Translations under genes and position numbers: made by a program
Notes under the pieces: generated by a model
What the model was told of the DNA's origin: nothing
The model's input: only the letters and a program-made list of their open reading frames with translations
Database searches by the model: none
Part shown: positions 28,501-38,220 of the stretch, piece by piece
Layout: each line of letters begins with the position of its first letter
Position numbering within the stretch: position 1 is the stretch's first letter
Source of the DNA: Thermohalobaculum xanthum
GTDB lineage: Bacteria; Pseudomonadota; Alphaproteobacteria; Rhodobacterales; Rhodobacteraceae
DNA: 64,000 nt
NCBI RefSeq assembly: GCF_016623495.1
Contig: NZ_JAEHHL010000007.1
Coordinates: forward strand, 248,001 to 312,000
Reading direction: 5' to 3'

Positions 28501-31245
28501 ATGACGGACAAAGCCGCCACCTCAAAAGGCGCTTCCAACCGCAGAATTGACCATTTCTTTTCGCTGCCGGGCGCACGCGCCGACCGATGGCGCGCCCTTC
28601 ACGCATCCGCGCGCGATTGGGCCCGCCGCGGCCGCAGCGACCGGGCGGGCGTACGCGCGCTGTTCGATGCTCTGGGTTCCTACGAGGGTTTCTTCGCCTA
28701 TCCGGGTAACAAGCTTCTCTCCAGCCTCCGCGAGCGGATCGACGGCGACCAGGCCGAAGCCGCGGCGGCATTGGCGCAGCGGATTTCCGAGGCGATCCTC
28801 ACGAAATCGTACAAGGCCGACGCGACGGACTGGCAATCCGCCGAGGCGGCGGCCGAGGCAACGCCCGACCTGAACACCCCCACGATGGCCCGCGGCATGG
28901 GACGGCGTCCGTATTTCGAGATGCTCGTTGTCGCACCAGGCGCATCGACCCGTGGCGACAGCATCATCGAGCAAGTGCGCCGCCTGCGCCGGCCGGAGGA
29001 TGCGTTCATCTACGAGGCCGTACCGGTCAGCAGCTTCGAGGAGGCGATCTGCGCGGTCATTCTCAATCCCACGATCGCCGCGGTAACCCTCTACGAGGGG
29101 TTCTTTCACGAGGCGCAGGGCGAAGCCCCGGTTCTTCGCGACTTCCTCGCCTCGGCCGGATATGACGCGGCACATATCGCGGGCGACGACCTTCCCCTGT
29201 CACTCGCCGATGTGCTGAAACGGATCCGGCCGGAGCTTGATCTCTACATGCTCTCGGACCGCCACGTGGAACATATCGCGGGCGATCCACGCGCCGCGGG
29301 CATCCGTCGCGTCCTCTATTCGGTCGAGGAACTGCTCGAGCTACATCTTTGCGTTCTCGAGGGCATCAGTGACCGCTTCCGCACGCCGTTCTTCGACAAT
29401 CTCAAGAAGTATGCGATGCGGCCCATCAGCACCTTCCACGCGCTGCCGATCGCGCGTGGCAAGTCGGTCTTCAAGTCCGACTGGATCCGCGACATGGGCG
29501 AGTTCTACGGGCTGAACATCTTCCTGGCCGAGTCCTCGGCCACGACCGGCGGGCTCGACAGCCTGCTTGAGCCCACGGGCAACATCAAGGAAGCCCAGGA
29601 GATGGCGGCCCGCGCCTTCGGCTGCGACCACGTCTTCTTCGTGACCAATGGCACCTCGACCTCGAACAAGATGGTGCACCAGGCGCTGGTGGCGCCCGGC
29701 GACATCGTGCTGCTCGACCGCAACTGCCACAAGTCGCACCACTATGGGCTGGTGCTGGCCGGCGGCCAGCCGCTCTACATCGAGGCGTTTCCGATGACGG
29801 AGTACTCGATGTACGGGGCGGTGCCGCTCGCCTCGATCAAGAAGGCGCTGCTCGACCTCAAGGCCGAGGGGCGGCTCGACCGGGCTAAGATGGTCGACCT
29901 CACGAACTGCACCTTCGACGGGCACATCTACAACACCCGCCGCGTGATGGAGGAATGCCTCGCCATCAAGCCCGACCTGATCTTCCTGTGGGACGAGGCG
30001 TGGTTCGGCTTTGCCCGCTGGTCGCCCTTCCTGCGCCCGCGGACGGCAATGGGCGCGGCCGAGGCAATCGAGAAGTGGATGGACGACCCCGCGTCGGTCG
30101 AGGCCTACGAGGCGCAGCAGAAGGAGTTGGGCAAGAACCCGTCCGCCGCCAAGCTGCTCGAGACGCGGCTCATCCCCGATCCGCGCAAGATCCGGCTGCG
30201 GGTCTACCAGACGAACTCGACCCACAAGTCGATGTCGTCGCTGCGGCAGGGTTCGATGCTGCTGGTCAAGGATATCGACTTCGCAGGCGTCGAGGCGCAG
30301 TTCCACGAGGCGGTCTTCACCCATGCCTCGACCAGCCCCAACCAGCAGCTGATCGCCAGCCTCGACGTCGCGCGCCGGCAGATGGAGCTCGAGGGCTATG
30401 GCCTCGTGGCGAATGCCATCGAGATCGCGCTCGACATCCGCAAGGAGGTGAACGCGCATCCCATCATCTCGAAATACTTCAAGGTCCTCGGTGCCGACCA
30501 GATGATCCCGGCCGAATACAGGCAAACCGGTTTCACCGACTTCCTGACGCCGGGCGTGGACTGGGAGGACCAGGTCCGCTCGATGCACGAGGACGAGTTC
30601 TGCCTCGATCCGACCCGAATGACATTGGTCTGCGGGACCGCGGGCTTCGACGGCACGCAGTTCAAGAAGATGATGGCCGACGAGTACGACATCCAGTTCA
30701 ACAAGACGTCGCGCAACTCGGTCCTGCTGCAGTCCAACATCAACAACACGCGCAGCGACGTGGCCAACCTGATCCGGGTGCTGCTCGAGATCTGCAACAA
30801 GATCGAGCGGGAGCTCGCCCGTGGCGGCGAGAACGGTCGCGCGGCCTTCGCCGCGCGGGTCAAGTCGCTGATGGAGGACGTGCCCGACCTTCCGAACTTC
30901 AGCCACTTCCACGAGGCCTACCGCTGGGACGCCGGCAAGAAGACCTCCGAGGGCGACATGCGCTCGGCCTTCTACAGCGCCTATTACCCCGAGGGCTGCG
31001 AGTACCTGCCCCTCGACAGTCCCGACGTCGACCAGCGTCTCAAGAAGGGGCCCGAGATGATCTCGGCCAACTTCGTGATCCCCTATCCGCCGGGCTTCCC
31101 GATCATGGTGCCCGGACAGGTCATCACCAAGGAGACGATCGACTTCATGCGCAAGCTGGACGTCAAGGAGATCCACGGCTTCGAGCGCGCGAAGGGCCTT
31201 AAGCTGATCCGTCCGGATCACGCCAAGGACCACGTTCGCAAGTAA
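28501..31245 (+). CDS. large Orn/Lys/Arg-type PLP decarboxylase
   Basis: A 914-residue group III decarboxylase. The N-terminal wing/response-regulator-like domain (about 135-290) is followed by the PLP domain with ATTGGLDSLLEP (348-358), TNGTSTSNK (382-390), the Asp498 of LWDEAWFGF and the Schiff-base Lys576 in NSTHKSMSSLRQG, then a C-terminal domain. Decarboxylation of a basic amino acid consumes a proton, as in acid-resistance systems. GAGGA lies 8 bases before the ATG. It is unusually long (E. coli enzymes have 715-760 residues). The substrate (arginine, lysine or ornithine) is not fixed; the neighbours are aspartate-type exchangers, which is odd. Confidence 0.88.
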   Translation: MTDKAATSKGASNRRIDHFFSLPGARADRWRALHASARDWARRGRSDRAGVRALFDALGSYEGFFAYPGNKLLSSLRERIDGDQAEAAAALAQRISEAILTKSYKADATDWQSAEAAAEATPDLNTPTMARGMGRRPYFEMLVVAPGASTRGDSIIEQVRRLRRPEDAFIYEAVPVSSFEEAICAVILNPTIAAVTLYEGFFHEAQGEAPVLRDFLASAGYDAAHIAGDDLPLSLADVLKRIRPELDLYMLSDRHVEHIAGDPRAAGIRRVLYSVEELLELHLCVLEGISDRFRTPFFDNLKKYAMRPISTFHALPIARGKSVFKSDWIRDMGEFYGLNIFLAESSATTGGLDSLLEPTGNIKEAQEMAARAFGCDHVFFVTNGTSTSNKMVHQALVAPGDIVLLDRNCHKSHHYGLVLAGGQPLYIEAFPMTEYSMYGAVPLASIKKALLDLKAEGRLDRAKMVDLTNCTFDGHIYNTRRVMEECLAIKPDLIFLWDEAWFGFARWSPFLRPRTAMGAAEAIEKWMDDPASVEAYEAQQKELGKNPSAAKLLETRLIPDPRKIRLRVYQTNSTHKSMSSLRQGSMLLVKDIDFAGVEAQFHEAVFTHASTSPNQQLIASLDVARRQMELEGYGLVANAIEIALDIRKEVNAHPIISKYFKVLGADQMIPAEYRQTGFTDFLTPGVDWEDQVRSMHEDEFCLDPTRMTLVCGTAGFDGTQFKKMMADEYDIQFNKTSRNSVLLQSNINNTRSDVANLIRVLLEICNKIERELARGGENGRAAFAARVKSLMEDVPDLPNFSHFHEAYRWDAGKKTSEGDMRSAFYSAYYPEGCEYLPLDSPDVDQRLKKGPEMISANFVIPYPPGFPIMVPGQVITKETIDFMRKLDVKEIHGFERAKGLKLIRPDHAKDHVRK

Positions 31246-31349
31246 ACGCCACGTGCTGGCCTGACTGACCTCGGGCCCGGCGAGGCGGGAAAGCAACCGC
31301 AAGTTCCCCGGGCATCCGGGAAGAAACCGACGAGAAACGGGGAAGCATC

Positions 31350-33041
31350 ATGTGGGGTTACATCACTGAAACGCTCCAGGCCAATCCGCAGCTGGCGATC
31401 TTCCTGACGCTGGCGGTTGGTTACTGGGTCGGCGCGCTCAAATACGGCAGCTTCAGCCTGGGCGCTGTGACCGGGACGCTCCTGGCCGGGGTGATCATCG
31501 GCCAGATCGGCATCGAGATCTCGAGCCAGGTGAAGTCGATCTTCTTCATCATGTTCCTGTTCGCGGTCGGTTTTGGCGTGGGCCCGCAGTTCGTCCGCGG
31601 CATCGCCACGGATGGTGCGCCACAGGCAATTTTCGCGGCCGTCATCTCGGTGTTGTGCCTCCTCGTCGTCTACGTTGCGTGCATTGTGTCCGGCTATGGA
31701 CCGGGCCTGGGCGTTGGGCTGCTTGCTGGCGCACAGACGATCTCGGCATCGATCGGACTTGGCACCGATGCCGTCAACCAGCTCGGTCTTCCGGCCGAGG
31801 AAGCGAAGGCGCAGCTCGACCTGATCCCGGTCGCCTATGCCATCACCTACCTGTTCGGCACGATCGGCACGGGCTGGATCCTGGCGTTCCTGGGTCCGAA
31901 GATGCTGGGCGTGGACATCGCCGAGGCCTGTGCACGTTACGAGCGCGAGAAGCTCGCCGGTGGAACCAAGGACGCCAACATCATGAGCGCCTGGCGGGCG
32001 CGCGATCTGCGCGCCTACCGTATCCGAGAGGGGGGCTCCGCCGCCGGCAAGACGATTGCTGCCGCAGAGGGCCTGGCCGAGGGCGAGCGGGTCTTCATCG
32101 AGCGCCTGCGTCGCGGCGACGAGATCGTGGAGCTGACGCCGGAGACGGTGCTGCAGTCCGACGACGTCGTTGCCGTGTCGGGGCGGCGCGAGATCCTGGT
32201 CTCCCTGCTCGGCACCGCGGAGGAAGTCGAGGACCGCGAGCTTCTGGACATTCCGGTCGAGGCGGTTGACGTGCTGATCACCTCGAAAGCACTCAACGAC
32301 AAGGAGCTGGTCGAGGTCGCGACCATGCCCGAAACCCGGGGCGTCTATCTGAACTCAATTCGTCGCGGCGCGATGGCGGTGAACATCCCCGTCATGCCGA
32401 AGACGAAATTGAACCGCGGCGACATCCTCCGGGTCGCGGGGACCAAATCGAGCGTCGAGCGCTTTGTGTCCGCCTTCGGATATGCCGACAAGCCACAGAC
32501 GGTCACCGATATGGTCCTCGTCGGCTTCGCCATCCTGATCGGCGGTCTGATCGGCGCCTACGTCCTGCCGATCGGCGGCGTGCCGATTACGCTCAGCACC
32601 TCGGGCGGCGCGCTTATCGCGGGCCTGTTCTTCGGCTGGTTCAGGACGGTGAAGCCGCAGATCGGGAACATCCCGCAGCCGACACTGTGGTTCATGAACT
32701 CGGTCGGCCTGAACGTATTCATCGCGATCGTTGGCCTCAGCTCGGGTCCGACCTTCATCGCGGGGCTCAAGGAAGCCGGTTTCGGGCTCTTCTTCTGGGG
32801 CCTGTTCGCGACGTCGGTCCCGATGCTGGCCGCGCCCTACATCGGCAAGTACATCTTCCGCTTCGACGATGCGATCAACCTCGGCTGCTGCGGCGGGGCG
32901 CGGACCTCGACGGCCTCGGTCGCCATGGTCGGCGAGCAGGCCAAAAGCGACGTGCCGATGCTGGGCTACACGGTCCCGTACGCTGTCAGCAACACGCTGC
33001 TGACCCTGTGGGGGCTCGTGATTGTTCTCATGATCACGTGA
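31350..33041 (+). CDS. aspT: AspT-type aspartate:alanine exchanger (copy 1)
   Basis: A 563-residue inner-membrane protein of the aspartate:alanine exchanger (AAEx) family. About five N-terminal membrane segments with AGAQTISASIGLGTDA near 130 are followed by a cytosolic part with two TrkA-C-like domains (about 205-390). The last five segments hold GCCGGARTSTASVAMVGEQ and TVPYAVSNTLLTLWG, both typical. AspT imports aspartate and exports alanine electrogenically, so with AspD it generates proton motive force. GGGGAAG precedes the ATG. A strong hairpin follows at 33072, so it may be expressed separately from copy 2. Confidence 0.9.
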   Translation: MWGYITETLQANPQLAIFLTLAVGYWVGALKYGSFSLGAVTGTLLAGVIIGQIGIEISSQVKSIFFIMFLFAVGFGVGPQFVRGIATDGAPQAIFAAVISVLCLLVVYVACIVSGYGPGLGVGLLAGAQTISASIGLGTDAVNQLGLPAEEAKAQLDLIPVAYAITYLFGTIGTGWILAFLGPKMLGVDIAEACARYEREKLAGGTKDANIMSAWRARDLRAYRIREGGSAAGKTIAAAEGLAEGERVFIERLRRGDEIVELTPETVLQSDDVVAVSGRREILVSLLGTAEEVEDRELLDIPVEAVDVLITSKALNDKELVEVATMPETRGVYLNSIRRGAMAVNIPVMPKTKLNRGDILRVAGTKSSVERFVSAFGYADKPQTVTDMVLVGFAILIGGLIGAYVLPIGGVPITLSTSGGALIAGLFFGWFRTVKPQIGNIPQPTLWFMNSVGLNVFIAIVGLSSGPTFIAGLKEAGFGLFFWGLFATSVPMLAAPYIGKYIFRFDDAINLGCCGGARTSTASVAMVGEQAKSDVPMLGYTVPYAVSNTLLTLWGLVIVLMIT

Positions 33042-33456
33042 TGGACGCGCCGGCGCGATCGATCGCCACGCGGTCTCCCGGTCCCGGACCGGGAGGCCGT
33101 CTTTGCAAGAGAAGCCCTGCCACGCGCCCATCCTGGCACGGACATAGCGCGAGGCGCAGCACTGCCGGCCCTGCGCCCGGAACACCCGCTTCCATCGACC
33201 ATTCCAGCGCGCCACAGCAACGACCTTCCATCGGCAAGCGATCCTCGGTCCCGGACCCGTTCCCGGCGGCCCGGACGCGTATTCCGCGATCAGCCGATCA
33301 CGGTGGCGCATCGTCTCGCGGCTCGCATCCACGCGGGCACGGGCATGGGGCGCTCACGACATCTCGGCGTCCACCCCGCGCCGGGCGCCGCATGGTCGGA
33401 GCGGCGCGGGGAGCGCCGTCTTGCGCAGCGGCGCAAAAACCCAGGGGAGACCTGCA
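33042..33456. other. 415-bp gap between the two exchanger genes
   Basis: Contains the terminator at 33072-33105 and then about 340 bp without a supported gene; the open frames on both strands are Arg/Pro-rich shadows without ribosome sites. It probably holds a separate promoter for the second exchanger. Confidence 0.5.
33072..33105 (+). terminator. strong hairpin terminator after the first aspT
   Basis: GGTCTCCCGGTC (33072-33083) pairs fully (one G-T) with GACCGGGAGGCC (33087-33098) across a 3-base loop, giving a 12-bp stem, followed by GTCTTTGC. It lies 30 bp after the aspT stop codon. Confidence 0.75.
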
Positions 33457-35145
33457 ATGGACTTGCTGAGATCCTTTTTCGACGCCTCCTCGATCAGCGC
33501 GCTCTTCGTATGCGTGGCGATCGGTTTCGCGATCGGGCGCATCAAGCTTGGCGGCGTCCCGATCGGCGGCATCCCGGGCACCCTGTTCGCGGCGATCCTC
33601 ATCGGCCAGGTCGGGGTCGAGGTCGACAACAACATCAAGACCATGGCCTTCGCCCTGTTCATCTACTCTCTCGGCTATGTCAGCGGACCCAGCTTCGTGG
33701 CGAGCCTTGGCCGAAGCACGCTCAACCTTGTCCACCTCTCGCTGGTTTCCAGCATTCTGATATTCCTAACGATCTGGTTCCTTGCCCAGTTGTTCGGGCT
33801 CGACAAGGGAACGGCGGCCGGCCTGCTTGCCGGCGGCATCACCGAGTCGGCCGCGGTGGGCACGGCCAGCGAAGCGCTCGGCAGCCTGGGCCTCCCGGCC
33901 GAGGACGTGGCGGCGATGCAGGCGAACATCGGCGTGGCCTATGCCATCACTTACCTGTTCGGCTTCACGCTCGTCGTGTTCTTCGTCAGCGTCATCGCGC
34001 CGAAGATGATGGGTGTCGACCTCAAGGCGGAAGCCGCGGCCTACGCGACGGCGCTCGGAACCGGCGACGACGAAGCGAGCCCGACGCAGGAATCCGCGCT
34101 GCGTGGCATCGTCGCGCGCGCCTTCCAGGTCACGAACCCGGATGCAGCGGGCATCGACGTCGAGACCTTCGAGCACAAGTTCAAGGACTTCGTGACCGTC
34201 CAGCGCATTGTCCGGCGCGGCCGGCAACTGGAGGTCGCGAAGGGCCAGAAGCTCGCCATCGGCGACCGGATCGCCTTGCTGGGACGCCTGGGCGATTTGC
34301 TCAAGGCCGGCGCCTTCGTCGGGACCGAGACCACCGATACGCGCGGGCTCGACATCATCGGCGAGACCAGAACCGTCGTGCTGACCAACGAGGAATTCAT
34401 CGGCGAGACGATCATGGCGGTGCGGGCGAAGATCGATCCCGATTCCCGCAGGGGCGTCCATGTGGTCAAGATTTCTCGTTCCGGACAGACCTTGAACCCG
34501 CGGCCGAAGATGGAGCTCGAGGCGGGTGATGTCGTCAGTCTCTACGGCACGCCGGACGGGCTCGACAACGTCGTGCCGCTTGTTGGCTATGCCATCGACC
34601 AGGGGATTGCCGTGGACTATGTCTATCTCGGCCTCGGCATCATCGCGGGCATCCTGATCGGGATGGTTACCGTGCCGATCGCGGGCGCGCCGGTCGCGCT
34701 TCACACCGGCGGCGGATGCCTGATCTCGGGACTTCTGTTCGGATGGCTGCGTTCGCGTCACCCGAAGTTCGGCGGTCTGCCCCCGGCGACGGCGCTGCAC
34801 CTGCGAGACTTCGGACTGGCCATCTTCATCGCATGCGTCGGCCTCGGCACGGGCCCGCAGGCCTGGGCGCTGCTGAAGGAACAGGGGATCCTGCTTCCGG
34901 TGCTATCCATCGTCGGAGTGCTGTTACCGATCATCGCGTCGATGTACTACGCGCGCTTCGTTCTCAAGATGAACCCCGCCGTCGTGTGCGGCGCTCTGGC
35001 CGGATGCTTCACATGTACAGCCGGTTTGAATGCGGTCGTGCAGGCCGCCGACAACGAGACGCCCGTCCTCGGCTACACGGTGCCTTACGCCATCGCGAAC
35101 GTGATCCTGACCCTGCTGGGCCCCGTGATCGTTCTCACGGTCTAG
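33457..35145 (+). CDS. AspT-type aspartate:alanine exchanger (copy 2, divergent paralogue)
   Basis: 562 residues with the same layout as the gene at 31350: N-terminal membrane block, two TrkA-C-like domains (about 205-385), C-terminal membrane block. Conserved motifs differ in detail: AGGITESAAVGTASEA, then LAGCFTCTAGLNAVVQAADNETPVLGYTVPYAIANVILTLLG. The pattern TVPYA-x-x-N-x-x-LTL is shared. The two copies are clearly different in sequence, so they could form a hetero-oligomer or carry different amino acids. The ATG at 33457 gives a normal N terminus; an upstream ATG would add 12 residues. Confidence 0.85.
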   Translation: MDLLRSFFDASSISALFVCVAIGFAIGRIKLGGVPIGGIPGTLFAAILIGQVGVEVDNNIKTMAFALFIYSLGYVSGPSFVASLGRSTLNLVHLSLVSSILIFLTIWFLAQLFGLDKGTAAGLLAGGITESAAVGTASEALGSLGLPAEDVAAMQANIGVAYAITYLFGFTLVVFFVSVIAPKMMGVDLKAEAAAYATALGTGDDEASPTQESALRGIVARAFQVTNPDAAGIDVETFEHKFKDFVTVQRIVRRGRQLEVAKGQKLAIGDRIALLGRLGDLLKAGAFVGTETTDTRGLDIIGETRTVVLTNEEFIGETIMAVRAKIDPDSRRGVHVVKISRSGQTLNPRPKMELEAGDVVSLYGTPDGLDNVVPLVGYAIDQGIAVDYVYLGLGIIAGILIGMVTVPIAGAPVALHTGGGCLISGLLFGWLRSRHPKFGGLPPATALHLRDFGLAIFIACVGLGTGPQAWALLKEQGILLPVLSIVGVLLPIIASMYYARFVLKMNPAVVCGALAGCFTCTAGLNAVVQAADNETPVLGYTVPYAIANVILTLLGPVIVLTV

Positions 35146-35323
35146 AACCCGCAGGGGCCGGCACGGATCGCGGCATGAAGTGCGAGCGCAACCGCGCGAG
35201 CAGGTGAGAGGCGCCGGACGCCGGCCCCGCGCCGCGGTTCACGCGCGGCACGTTGGCAGCCGCAGCAGTGGCAAGGTGGAAGCGCCGCGACGGAAATTCT
35301 GCGGCGAAGTCAGGAATTCGAAC

Positions 35324-36421
35324 ATGATGCGTCTGGCACGGATGATCAGGGGCAACCCTCTGCTCTGGCTTCTGGTTTTCGTTCCAGTGGTGATCTTCGG
35401 CGAGCATGCCTGGCCCGAGGCCCATACCAGGCTGTTCCTCCTGTCCGTGCTGGCGATCATTCCGCTCGCCGCGTTGCTGAGCATCGCCACCGAGTCGGTC
35501 GCGCATTACACCGGCGATGCGGTCGGTGGTCTCATCAACGCCACCCTCGGCAATCTGACGGAGCTCGTCATCATCATCACCGCGCTCCAAGTCGGGCAGT
35601 ATGCCCTGGTGAAGGCGTCGATCGCAGGCGCCATCGTCACCAACTCGCTGTTCATGCTGGGCGGGGCATTCCTTCTCGGCGGCCTCACGCGCCACGTTCA
35701 GGAGTTCAATCGCGTCAGCGCGCGGCTTCAGGCGAGTCTGCTCTTCATCGCGACCGTTGCACTGCTCATGCCATCGGCGCTCGCGGCGGTGGACCGTGTC
35801 GCTGATCCGGCAGCGCTGCAAAGCCTCAGCACGATGCTCGCGATCCTGTTGATCGGCGGGTATGCGCTGGCGATGCTGTTCTCGCTCCGAACGCACAAGG
35901 AACTCTTCGTCAGCGCGGCCCATGGCGACGCCGAGGGCGAAGGCGAGGTGCTACCTCTTGCCCTGGCACTCGCCATCCTGGGCGTGGTCACGGTGCTCGT
36001 CGCGCTGGTCAGCGAGATCTTCGTCGGATCGGTCGAGGTCGCTGGTGACGCGCTCGGACTGTCACCCGCCTTCGTGGGGTTTATCGTCGTCTCGCTGGTC
36101 GGCGGGGCGGCCGAGTTCGCCGCCGCCTTCTCGGCCGCGCGCCGCGACCGGCTCGATCTCAGCGTCAGCATCGCGCTCGGCAGCGCATCGCAGATCGCCC
36201 TCTTCATTGCGCCGCTGGCCGTGCTGCTGAGCCATTTCGTAGGTCCGCAACGGATGGGGCTCGATTTCTGGCCGGGAGCGATCGTGATGATGTTGATCGC
36301 GACGCTCACCGCAGCGTTGCTCGCCAATGGCGGGCGGTCGACCTGGTTCGTAGGCATCATGGTTCTGATGGTCTACGCCATCTTTGGTCTGTCGCTCTAC
36401 ATACTCCCGCCGATTGGATGA
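35324..36421 (+). CDS. Ca2+/H+ exchanger of the Cax type
   Basis: A 365-residue inner-membrane antiporter with about eleven membrane segments and an internal repeat. The two ion-binding motifs are GNLTELVIIITAL (Glu80) and GGAAEFAAAFSAARRDRLDLSVSIALGSASQ (Glu264). An acidic loop (GDAEGEGEV, 201-209) lies between the halves as in Cax proteins. It exports Ca2+ (or a related cation) for H+. The ATG at 35324 has a second in-frame ATG at 35327. It is the last gene of the same-strand group after the two AspT genes. Confidence 0.9.
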   Translation: MMRLARMIRGNPLLWLLVFVPVVIFGEHAWPEAHTRLFLLSVLAIIPLAALLSIATESVAHYTGDAVGGLINATLGNLTELVIIITALQVGQYALVKASIAGAIVTNSLFMLGGAFLLGGLTRHVQEFNRVSARLQASLLFIATVALLMPSALAAVDRVADPAALQSLSTMLAILLIGGYALAMLFSLRTHKELFVSAAHGDAEGEGEVLPLALALAILGVVTVLVALVSEIFVGSVEVAGDALGLSPAFVGFIVVSLVGGAAEFAAAFSAARRDRLDLSVSIALGSASQIALFIAPLAVLLSHFVGPQRMGLDFWPGAIVMMLIATLTAALLANGGRSTWFVGIMVLMVYAIFGLSLYILPPIG

Positions 36422-36431
36422 AGCGCCGCGG

Positions 36432-36452
36432 GCCGGATCCTCGCGATCCGGC
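36432..36452. terminator. hairpin between cax and aroQ
   Basis: GCCGGATC (36432-36439) and GATCCGGC (36445-36452) form an 8-bp stem with a 5-base loop, between two converging genes. No clear T run follows on either strand, so it may be a weak bidirectional terminator. Confidence 0.4.
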
Positions 36453-36479
36453 TCAAGGCCGGACCTTTCGAGAGGACCG

Positions 36480-36917
36480 TCAGTTCGTCGTCGCCAGTCG
36501 TTTCACCTCGGCCACCGCCACGGCGTAGCCTTTCGATCCGAGGCCGGCCATGACGGCAGTCGCCACGCCGGACACCAGCGAGTGGTGATACATCGGCTCC
36601 CGCTTGTGGATGTTCGAGATGTGATACTCGATGATCGGACCGGGAAACATCTTGAGCGCATCCATGATGGCCATCGAATAGAAGGTGAGTGCCGCCGGAT
36701 TGATGATTACCCCCGCACCCTCGTCCGTCGCTTCGTGGATCCAGTCGACCAGTTCGCTCTCGGAATTGCTCTGCCGGAAGACCAGCGGCGTGTCTCCGGC
36801 TGCCTCGCGGCAGATCGCCTCAACCTCGGCCAGCGTGGTGCTGCCATAGATCTCGGGTTCGCGTGTGCCGAGGCGGTTCAGATTGGGGCCGTTGAGAACG
36901 TAGATCGGCTTGGTCAT
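36480..36917 (-). CDS. aroQ: type II 3-dehydroquinate dehydratase
   Basis: A 145-residue enzyme converting 3-dehydroquinate to 3-dehydroshikimate; forms dodecamers in the family. The active-site lid [18 protein letters not shown] (8-25, with Arg19 and Tyr24), Asn73 in INPAA and His99 in EYHISNIH are all present. The usual NPGAYTHTS is here NPAALTFYS, a mild deviation. It is 4 bp from the TRAP transporter gene in a catabolic operon with quiC and an aroE-type gene, so the likely role is quinate degradation instead of biosynthesis. Confidence 0.92.
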   Translation of the reverse strand: MTKPIYVLNGPNLNRLGTREPEIYGSTTLAEVEAICREAAGDTPLVFRQSNSESELVDWIHEATDEGAGVIINPAALTFYSMAIMDALKMFPGPIIEYHISNIHKREPMYHHSLVSGVATAVMAGLGSKGYAVAVAEVKRLATTN

Positions 36918-36921
36918 CGGA

Positions 36922-38220
36922 TCATCCTTGGTAACCGAAGAGCCGGGGAAGCCACAGCGAGACCTCCGGCACGAGGGTAATGAGGAGCAACGCGGCCAGC
37001 AATGCCAGCAGGAACGGCATCACCTCGCGCACGATCGGGCCCAGAGGTTGGCCCGAAATCGTGGTCATCACGAAGAGCAGCAAGCCATAGGGCGGGGTGA
37101 TCAGCCCCAGCATGATGTTCACCACGCAAACAATGCCGAAATGTACGAGATCGATGCCGAGAGCGTTGGCGGTCGGGATGAACACCGGCACGACCACCAG
37201 GAGGATCGTCGTGCCCTCGAGCAGGCAACCGAGAACCAGGAGGATGGCGTTCACGGTCAGCAGGAAGGTGATCGGGCTGAGGTCGTATCCGGCGAGCCAT
37301 GCACTGAGGCCCGCGGGGATGTTCTCGATCGTGACGACGTAGTTGTAGACCAGCGCGCCGGCGATGAGCATGCCGATCGAGGCCGTCGTGCGCGCCGAGG
37401 AGGACAGCGACTGCCGCAGCGATGCGAAGGAGACGCTGTGATAAAGCAGGGCGGAGATCAGCAGCGCATAGAGCGCCGCGACGGCCGCCGCCTCGGTCGG
37501 CGTCGTGGCGCCGCCGTAGATGCCTCCCAGCAGGACGACCGGCATCATCAGCGCGGGCAGGGCATCGAGCGTGACCCGCGGCAGCTCGCGCAGCGGCACC
37601 GGTTCCTCGACCGGGAAATTGCGCCGCTTTGCGGTCACGACGATGATCCCTGCCTGCGCAAGGCCCATCAGCAAGCCGGGGATCACGCCCGCAAGAAAGA
37701 GGTAGCCGATGGAGGCGTCGGAGACGAGCGCGTAGATCACCACGGGGATCGAGGGCGGGATGATGGGCCCGATGACCGCCGAACTCGCGGTCAGCGCAGC
37801 GGCGAACTGCGGCGGATACTTGCCGCCTTCGGTCATCATCTTCTGCATGATCTTGCCGGTCCCCGCCGCGTCGGCAATGGCCGAGCCGGACATGCCCGCG
37901 AAGATCACCGACTGCACCACGTTGACCAGCGCAAGACCGCCGCGGAAGCGGCCCACATAGGCGTTGCAGCAGGCCAGCAGGCGCAGCGTCATGGCGCCGG
38001 AGTTCATCAGCTCGGCCGCGAGGATGAAGAGCGGAACCGCCAGCAGGATGTAGCTCGTGAAGAGCCCGTTGAGCGCCTGCTCGGCGGCGATCCCCATGTC
38101 CTGCCCCTCGAGCATCAGGTACAGGATCGACGAGCAGATCATCGCATGCCCGATCGGCAGGCCCATCAGGGCAAGGACCACGATCGAGACGACGCTCAGC
38201 GCAAAGGGGTCGAGAAGCAT
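36922..38220 (-). CDS. dctM: TRAP transporter large permease (DctM type)
   Basis: 432 residues with about twelve membrane segments, the Na+-coupled transport subunit of a TRAP system. Typical tracts are ANTEEP-like [21 protein letters not shown] near 77-97, [19 protein letters not shown] near 115-133 and [14 protein letters not shown] near 370. It overlaps the small permease gene by one base (TGATG). With dctQ and dctP it forms the complete importer of the quinate/shikimate operon; the substrate is inferred from neighbours. Confidence 0.93.
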   Translation of the reverse strand: MLLDPFALSVVSIVVLALMGLPIGHAMICSSILYLMLEGQDMGIAAEQALNGLFTSYILLAVPLFILAAELMNSGAMTLRLLACCNAYVGRFRGGLALVNVVQSVIFAGMSGSAIADAAGTGKIMQKMMTEGGKYPPQFAAALTASSAVIGPIIPPSIPVVIYALVSDASIGYLFLAGVIPGLLMGLAQAGIIVVTAKRRNFPVEEPVPLRELPRVTLDALPALMMPVVLLGGIYGGATTPTEAAAVAALYALLISALLYHSVSFASLRQSLSSSARTTASIGMLIAGALVYNYVVTIENIPAGLSAWLAGYDLSPITFLLTVNAILLVLGCLLEGTTILLVVVPVFIPTANALGIDLVHFGIVCVVNIMLGLITPPYGLLLFVMTTISGQPLGPIVREVMPFLLALLAALLLITLVPEVSLWLPRLFGYQG

